Source: BRH-c54 sp965284565
GTDB taxonomy: Bacteria; Bacteroidota; Bacteroidia; Flavobacteriales_E; Vicingaceae
Length of the DNA stretch: 64,000 nt
Reading direction: 5' to 3'
Assembly: GCA_965284565.1 (NCBI GenBank)
Contig: OZ260100.1
Coordinates: 3,286,001 to 3,350,000 of the forward strand
The position numbers and the translations under genes are program-made. The number at the start of each line of letters is the position of its first letter. The first letter of the stretch is position 1. Positions 61,881 through 64,000 of the stretch are shown here, piece after piece. Below the pieces are notes generated by a model. It searched no databases. It had not been told where the DNA came from and saw only the letters and a program-made list of their open reading frames with translations.

Positions 61881-62195
61881 TTAAACTGTTACGGCATCTT
61901 TTAAAGACTGTCTTGTCTGATTTTTATTAGCTTGAAGTGTTTGTAGTTTTTGACTTTCTTCATTCGTGTAGTCGTCCCTATCTTTATGGTCCATTATAAA
62001 TGTTACCCATGCCCTATAACTCATTAGGTAGTTATTTAATAAATCTACTAATGGACTACCACTTAACTGGATCTCCTCATTCAATTCATGTGCAGTTTTC
62101 CAATCTATATCTTCAAGGTTTAATTTCCTAGCTACATTAACAACTGCTATTCTAATAGTATCATTAATTTCATTTTCTCCGATGTATACTTTCAT
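61881..62195 (-). CDS. hypothetical protein, 104 aa
   Basis: A small acidic helical protein (RIAVVNVARKLNLEDIDWKT, SYRAWVTFIMDHKDRDDYT). It starts with VYIGENEIND, with no motif recognised. It lies 66 bp downstream of nothing else in its strand group and upstream of the HNH-like gene, so the two could be co-transcribed. Function unknown. Confidence 0.45.
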   Translation of the reverse strand: MKVYIGENEINDTIRIAVVNVARKLNLEDIDWKTAHELNEEIQLSGSPLVDLLNNYLMSYRAWVTFIMDHKDRDDYTNEESQKLQTLQANKNQTRQSLKDAVTV

Positions 62196-62440
62196 TTTAT
62201 GATTTTATTGTTTCGACAGTTAGACGTTAAAATAGTACAAAGGTTGTGTAAATATCATACTAATTTACTTCCATTTCTCGCTGGAACCTGTTAAATTCGA
62301 GTATTATAAATTTTATAGAAAATGGCTGTTTTAGCGCTCAACATTAAACGTTGCCCAAAAATCAACGAAAAACCAAGCCTTCGGGGCTGTTCAAATCGGT
62401 GTCCAAACGCTCTAGCCTTATCTATAGTAAATATTAGAAC

Positions 62441-63082
62441 ATGGAAAATAAAGTAAATGTATGTATCCTGGCTCGTGTTTCAACTAAACATCAAAGCGTA
62501 GGTTCTCAGGTGACTTCACTTCAAAATTATTGTAGTGAACGAAATTATAATATAGTAAAGACGATTACTTCTGTAGTTAGCGGGAATTCCTCCAATAAAA
62601 AAAGGGATGACCTTATTGAGCTAATGGATTTTGTTTGTAATGGTAAACAGTCCATTACAAAACTTTGTATTAGTGAGTTATCCCGCTTAGGGAGAAGACC
62701 GGCAGAAATTAGGGATGTACTTGATCAATTACATCAGCTTGGTATTTCGGTGGTATTTAAGCAGCTTGGTGTAGAATCTTTAGATGAAAATGGGAAAGAG
62801 ACTCTGGTTACAAGACTTATAATTTCAATTTATAGTGAGTTGGCTAATTCCGAACGAGAAATATTATCCGAACGGATTAAAGCAGGATTAGTACATGCAA
62901 GGAAAACTAAAACATTAGGAAGACCTGTTGGTACTAGTGAAAATGATAAAGCATTCCTTCAAAAATATAAAGGTGTAGTTAAAGACCTGAAAGATGGCGT
63001 GAGCATAAGAAAGTGCTGTAAGATACATCAGGTATCTCACACCACAATTGTAAAAATTAGGAAGTTGGCGGAAGTTGCTTAA
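62441..63082 (+). CDS. small serine recombinase (resolvase/invertase family)
   Basis: A 213-aa protein with a catalytic N-terminal domain: ILARVSTKHQSVGSQ with nucleophile Ser14, LCISELSRLGRRPAEI and ERISEL-like SEREILSERIKAGLVHARK at the E-helix. A C-terminal helix-turn-helix follows (DGVSIRKCCKIHQVSHTTIVKI). The length is that of resolvases and DNA invertases. No transposase accompanies it. It could resolve or invert DNA here, for example around inverted repeats. No obvious res or hix site was found in the 245 bp before it. Confidence 0.85.
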   Translation: MENKVNVCILARVSTKHQSVGSQVTSLQNYCSERNYNIVKTITSVVSGNSSNKKRDDLIELMDFVCNGKQSITKLCISELSRLGRRPAEIRDVLDQLHQLGISVVFKQLGVESLDENGKETLVTRLIISIYSELANSEREILSERIKAGLVHARKTKTLGRPVGTSENDKAFLQKYKGVVKDLKDGVSIRKCCKIHQVSHTTIVKIRKLAEVA

Positions 63083-63210
63083 TCCCCCTTCTTATGTTTG
63101 TGTGGTTTTAGTGTTGGAGTATTTCCTGGAGTTTTCTTATTATCTCTTTGGCGTTTGTCCGGTTTTCCTGTTGAAGTAGCAGTTCTTTTTGGACCTGATT
63201 TAATTCCCAT
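63079..63210 (-). CDS. small basic protein, 43 aa
   Basis: A 43-codon frame starting MGIKSGPKRTATSTGKPDKR, strongly basic and Pro/Lys-rich, overlapping the convergent recombinase stop by 4 bp. It could be a small DNA- or RNA-binding peptide. The support is the open frame only; 63211-63411 beyond it has no visible gene. Confidence 0.35.
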   Translation of the reverse strand: MGIKSGPKRTATSTGKPDKRQRDNKKTPGNTPTLKPHKHKKGD

Positions 63211-63411
63211 AATCTTTCTTTTTTGTAGGTTATTACTTTAATGTAACTGCTTCTACGAAAATTCATTTTAGATGTTGCAAAATAAGGGGATACAACGTAA
63301 TTAAATTAGATTGGTAAAAAAACATACACCTCAAAGCTTAATAAATACAATTTGATAAGTGTGTCAATTTAGGGGATGGCTTAAAATTATTACGATTGAC
63401 CTTGATATAAA

Positions 63412-64000
63412 TTAAATACTACTCATAGATTCATAAAGGGGATATAACTTTTTAAATTCAGACAATACTGTAGTTTCAATATTTTGATTTGATAGCTCTT
63501 CATCATTTGGATCGTAAAACCTTCCAATAATAAAATAGTGATTGAGGCTTTCTTGATTTACCAGTTCATATAGTTGCTCAACTGACTTGATGTCCTTAAC
63601 AAAAATCTTATTGTGCCAACCTTTAAAATCGATCCAATAATTTTCATCCAATTGTTTTAGATCTTCATAAAATTTCAATCGTAATTCAATATCGTTCATT
63701 TGATTTCTAAAATGATTTCGGTCGATGATTCCTTTACGTTCTATCCCTAGCATCAACCAAATCCCTACATCTCCTTCGTGTATAATAACCTGCATTCTTG
63801 CATGGTTTAAAAAAGATTGTTGTCTCTCGTCATACCTTTGAAGGTGTTCTTTAGACTTTCCATAATGAAGCCATAGTGACTCAATGTAGTAGCCACTATA
63901 TGGTGTGAAGAAATGCTTTGAAACTCTATCTTTTTTACTATGGTGGGGATGTAAATTAATTAGACTATACTCTTCAAACCTAGGGTAAATTCTATTGTGC
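63412..64000 (-). CDS. hypothetical protein, runs off the right edge
   Basis: The frame stays open without a stop from 63412 to the window end, so the gene is at least 195 aa and its start lies beyond 64000. The internal Met at 63795 is not the start because coding continues upstream (FTPYSGYYIESLWLHYGKSK, then QRYDERQQSFLNHARMQ). The visible part has WLMLGIERKGIIDRNHF and RLKFYEDLKQLDENYWIDFKG. Not recognised; mixed alpha/beta and soluble. Confidence 0.6.
   Translation of the reverse strand, partial: HNRIYPRFEEYSLINLHPHHSKKDRVSKHFFTPYSGYYIESLWLHYGKSKEHLQRYDERQQSFLNHARMQVIIHEGDVGIWLMLGIERKGIIDRNHFRNQMNDIELRLKFYEDLKQLDENYWIDFKGWHNKIFVKDIKSVEQLYELVNQESLNHYFIIGRFYDPNDEELSNQNIETTVLSEFKKLYPLYESMSSI

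Noticed and set aside
62330..62400. tRNA-like stretch with CCTTCGGGGC
   Set aside because: No cloverleaf could be drawn and no TPsiC-like GGTTCRA arm is present.

Overview
The window is AT-rich, densely coded DNA from a Bacteroidota chromosome, probably a free-living Flavobacteriales or Cytophagales relative. Supporting signs are T9SS-type C-terminal sorting domains, SBBP and TDGG-repeat secreted proteins, very large YD/RHS proteins of Bacteroidota type, promoters resembling TTTG-N17/18-TAnnTTTG, weak Shine-Dalgarno signals and many ATGA/TAATG gene overlaps. I saw no rRNA, tRNA or CRISPR array.

Layout. (1) 0-8.2 kb, almost all on the minus strand, is a defence/toxin island: a PIN-domain toxin with an ImmA/IrrE-type metalloprotease partner, a secreted protein, a UvrD-like helicase with a small partner, and a putAbiC-like abortive-infection protein. 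Several of these genes are separated by structured sites with complementary 7-10 bp cores that look like integron attC sites. No integron integrase is present, so this resembles an integrase-less cassette array. Its promoter region is a near copy of the one in front of the RHS operon 16 kb away. (2) 8.3-11.7 kb is a divergent three-gene operon of unknown function with two alpha/beta-hydrolase-like proteins. (3) 11.7-24.7 kb is an RHS operon (SpvB-like/CBM protein, beta-flower-like protein, YadA-head protein, RHS toxin, candidate immunity protein). It ends in an orphan tip bounded by IS1-family end sequences. (4) 24.7-36.4 kb is a compact 14-gene type II secretion / type IV pilus-like operon with unusual pseudopilin cleavage motifs and a homopolymer frameshift in the GspC/PilP-like gene. 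(5) 36.6-43.3 kb has a large T9SS cargo protein, an IS1-family element, two truncated RHS genes and a candidate immunity gene. (6) 43.3-57 kb starts with a GNAT toxin-antitoxin pair. It continues as a mobile element with two tandem tyrosine recombinases and a full replication set: AAA+ ATPase, split degenerate TOPRIM primase, divergent palm-domain polymerase, DUF3127 OB-fold protein, SF3-type helicase and a family A DNA polymerase with proofreading. It also has an XRE regulator with repeated operators, iteron-like repeats, and a perfect 22-bp inverted repeat around one gene. (7) 57-64 kb holds a second T9SS cargo protein, several unrecognised genes, a zinc/HNH-like protein, a small serine recombinase and a gene running off the right edge.

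The best candidates for something undescribed are the self-replicating tyrosine-recombinase element (44-57 kb), the attC-like cassette array with its duplicated promoter, and the use of IS1-family ends as the 3' ends of RHS tip cassettes.
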